Origin: Symbiodinium natans
Taxonomy: Eukaryota; Sar; Dinophyceae; Suessiales; Symbiodiniaceae
Direction of reading: 5' to 3'
Assembly: GCA_905221605.1 (NCBI GenBank)
Contig: CAJNDS010000046.1
Span: forward strand, 1 to 62,000
Length of the DNA: 62,000 nucleotides
Shown: piece by piece, positions 60,155-62,000 of the stretch
How the letters are laid out: each line of letters begins with the position of its first letter
Position numbering within the stretch: position 1 is the first letter of the stretch
Notes under the pieces: model-generated
Told to the model about the DNA's origin: nothing
What the model saw: only the letters and a program-made list of their open reading frames with translations
Databases searched by the model: none
Translations under genes and position numbers: made by a program

Positions 60155-62000
60155 CAGGTGAGGTTTCGCAGGTTCCGCCGAGGCCGATCAGGTTCAGGTT
60201 TAGGGTTTTTTGGGTTTTTGGGGTTTTTTGGGTTTTTTGTTTCTTTTGGGTGTTTTGGGTTTTGGGGGTTTTCAGGGTTTTTAGGGTTTTTAGGGTTTTT
60301 AGGGTTTAGGGTTTAGGCCCTTAGCCTTTAGGCATGGGGCTTTTTTTGGGGGCTTTCGGCTTTGGCAGGCAGAACTTGTCGGGTTGAGAGGCTTTAGGGT
60401 CTGAGGTGACGCGCGGCCCGAAACCTTCCAGAAGAGATGTTTGCAAGGTTGAGTTTTTCGGGTTTAGGGTTTAGGGATGAGAGGCTCTAGAGGGTGTATA
60501 CCCTAACCCGAACCTTAGTATCGTTTGAAGTCAGATCGTTGCTGTGGCCTGACGTTTCGCGACGTGCGGTTGGTTTGATCAGCTTGCAGCACGAAGGATT
60601 TTCACAGTTCTTTGGTGAGATGGCTGGTTGTGGATGTAAGATGTAGAGATTGGTGTTTCGGGTTTAGGGTCTAGCGGTTCAGGGTTTAAGGTTTAGGGTT
60701 TAGCGGTTTTGGGTTAGGGTTTAGCGGTTTGGGGTTTAGGGTTAGGACTTAGGGTTTAGCGGTTTAGGGTTTAGGGTTTCGGGTTTAGGAGGTTTGGGGA
60801 GGGGGGGGGGATGTAAGGTTCATGTCTTTTCTGTTCGCTCCTAGGCAGGTGTTCAAGCTTGCGTTGCAAGCGCCTGGCTGAACACCAGACAGCGCGGAGC
60901 CTGCGGCTTCAAAGGACAAGCTTCGCCGCCCACAGGTCACCCAGAAACCTACCACAGAGCGTAAACCCGGCACTCTGAAACCTAATTTAGGGGTCGGAAT
61001 AACTGCTGATAGTATTCCCTCAGGGCCCCTTTGCAATTGCACCATAATGACCCCCAAATCCCTATTCTACTTATTCAGGCCCCTATATCAAGCTCTCCCA
61101 AGCAAGGACAGACCTTCATGCAGGCTAGAAACCATGATGTCCCTAAGCTGCCCTTAAACCCTTTGGCCCCCCGTAGCCCCCACCCGAGAAAATTGTGAAG
61201 GGCCAGGTTTTGGGCTTAAGGGCGGTTTAGGTCGTAGGGCTTAGGGTTCGCGAAAGATGCGGCTTTCACTCCAGCACTCCCGGCAGCTGCACTCACACCG
61301 TTCCCCCAGCCACCCAAATCGCGTTTGGGGTCTCGTCCGAATCTTCGTACTTTTTTACTTTCCAAAGCTTCCCTGATCCTTATACCCTAAAGCAAAATCT
61401 GCCGAGCTCCTGTCCACGCCCACATAGCACCTTCTTGAGTTCTAGTCGTGGGGCCAGCTTCGGGGGTGCTCCTGAATTTAGGGTGTAGGGTTTAAGGGTA
61501 GATAGGAGTTCTTTCTGAGTCCTGAGAAGCCTCCAGACACCCGGGCCAGACGTGACCTGTGGGTTTTGCCACACCGCAGATCCAAGCTTGGTCCCAGCAC
61601 AGTACTCGCACGAACCAAGGCTAGCACCTAGCGTTCTTACCCCTGTAAAGCCTGTATCAACCCTACCTCGCACACTCTTATAAAGCCTAAAGCAGGTTAG
61701 GTATCAGGTTTGAGTTCAGGGTTGAGGGTCTTGATTTCAAGGTCTAGGACTACTCACCTTGGGCCTACGGCTCGATACCTGTGATGCTCATGGTAGCACG
61801 AGAGATCTGCACGTAGGGTTGATGTCAGGGTTCTTCTTGAAAAAATCTGACAAGTACAGGGTCATTTTGCTAACAGGTATCTTGATGAACCAGCATAGTG
61901 TGTGTTAACTCGATGCCTTCAAGGTCATAGCATTCCATGTAGGCGACAACACATGAGATACCATGTTGCAAGCTGCAAGAACGAAACTGTCGACAAGGAC
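60155..62000. other. Possible first intron and following sequence
   Basis: GGGTTTTTT-type degenerate repeats (60190-60310), TTTAGGG/TTTAGCGG variants (60655-60790), a G-run (60800-60810), a family 3 element and unassigned sequence. No exon recognised. Confidence 0.4.
60983..61088. mobile_element. MITE-like element, family 3, copy c
   Basis: taatttaggggtcggaat, gctgatagtattccct, ccctttgcaattgcacca and caggcccctatat match the copies at 22859 and 35533. Confidence 0.65.

Noticed and set aside
1-62000. Full-length dinoflagellate spliced-leader gene, tRNA or rRNA genes
   Set aside because: Looked for the complete spliced-leader 22-mer and for tRNA/5S-like patterns by eye; only short partial matches near 40640 were found.

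Overview
The window looks like nuclear DNA of a dinoflagellate (core dinoflagellate, order not resolved). Four things support this. (1) Plant-type telomere-like heptamers (TTTAGGG/CCCTAAA and variants) are scattered through almost every non-coding stretch. (2) Introns start with GC, GA or GT, end in AG, and are always followed by a G. (3) Coding exons are G/C-rich and very short. (4) Genes lie in one-direction blocks. No bacterial gene, rRNA or tRNA was recognised.

Layout. 0-6.8 kb (minus strand): a compact array of seven mostly intronless ORFs (called A to G here, in transcription order from 6.8 kb down) plus one isolated exon. Six of the spacers around them (upstream of A, and A/B, B/C, C/D, D/E, F/G) and the long stretch between the isolated exon and F carry one or more copies of a 14-nt stem-loop. 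There are 14 copies, all in the same orientation, and all fully paired only if read as minus-strand RNA with G.U pairs. None was seen elsewhere in the window. The proteins have no recognised function, except that D has a Cys/His cluster plus a J-domain-like HPD motif.

6.8-7.7 kb: strand-switch region. From 7.7 kb onward all recognisable coding exons are on the plus strand.

8.5-15.2 kb: copy 1 of a voltage-gated cation channel gene (pore, S6, two EF-hand regions), in at least eleven exons of 10-71 nt. Its S1-S5 part is absent because the minus-strand array occupies the place where it should lie. A candidate last exon is at 17.56 kb.

~38-58.0 kb: copy 2, a nearly complete channel of the same family (S1?, S2, S3, S4?, S5, pore, S6, EF hands, C-terminus with stop at 57998). 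The 17.6-38 kb stretch probably holds its N-terminal exons; several exon-like islands are listed with low confidence. An intronless, secreted, Cys-rich small protein gene sits inside the intron between the two S3 exons. At 60.12 kb a good trans-splice-like acceptor followed by a short ATG exon may start the next gene.

Introns and spacers hold telomere-like arrays in both orientations, at least six families of ~70-120 bp MITE/introner-like inverted-repeat elements, minisatellites, alternating purine-pyrimidine tracts and many G/C homopolymers. The most interesting observations are the strand-specific hairpin in the minus array, the strongly discordant intron positions between the two channel paralogues (8 of 14 sites differ), and a 10-nt microexon. 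All exon calls come from reading splice-compatible frames and comparing the two copies; no transcript data were available.
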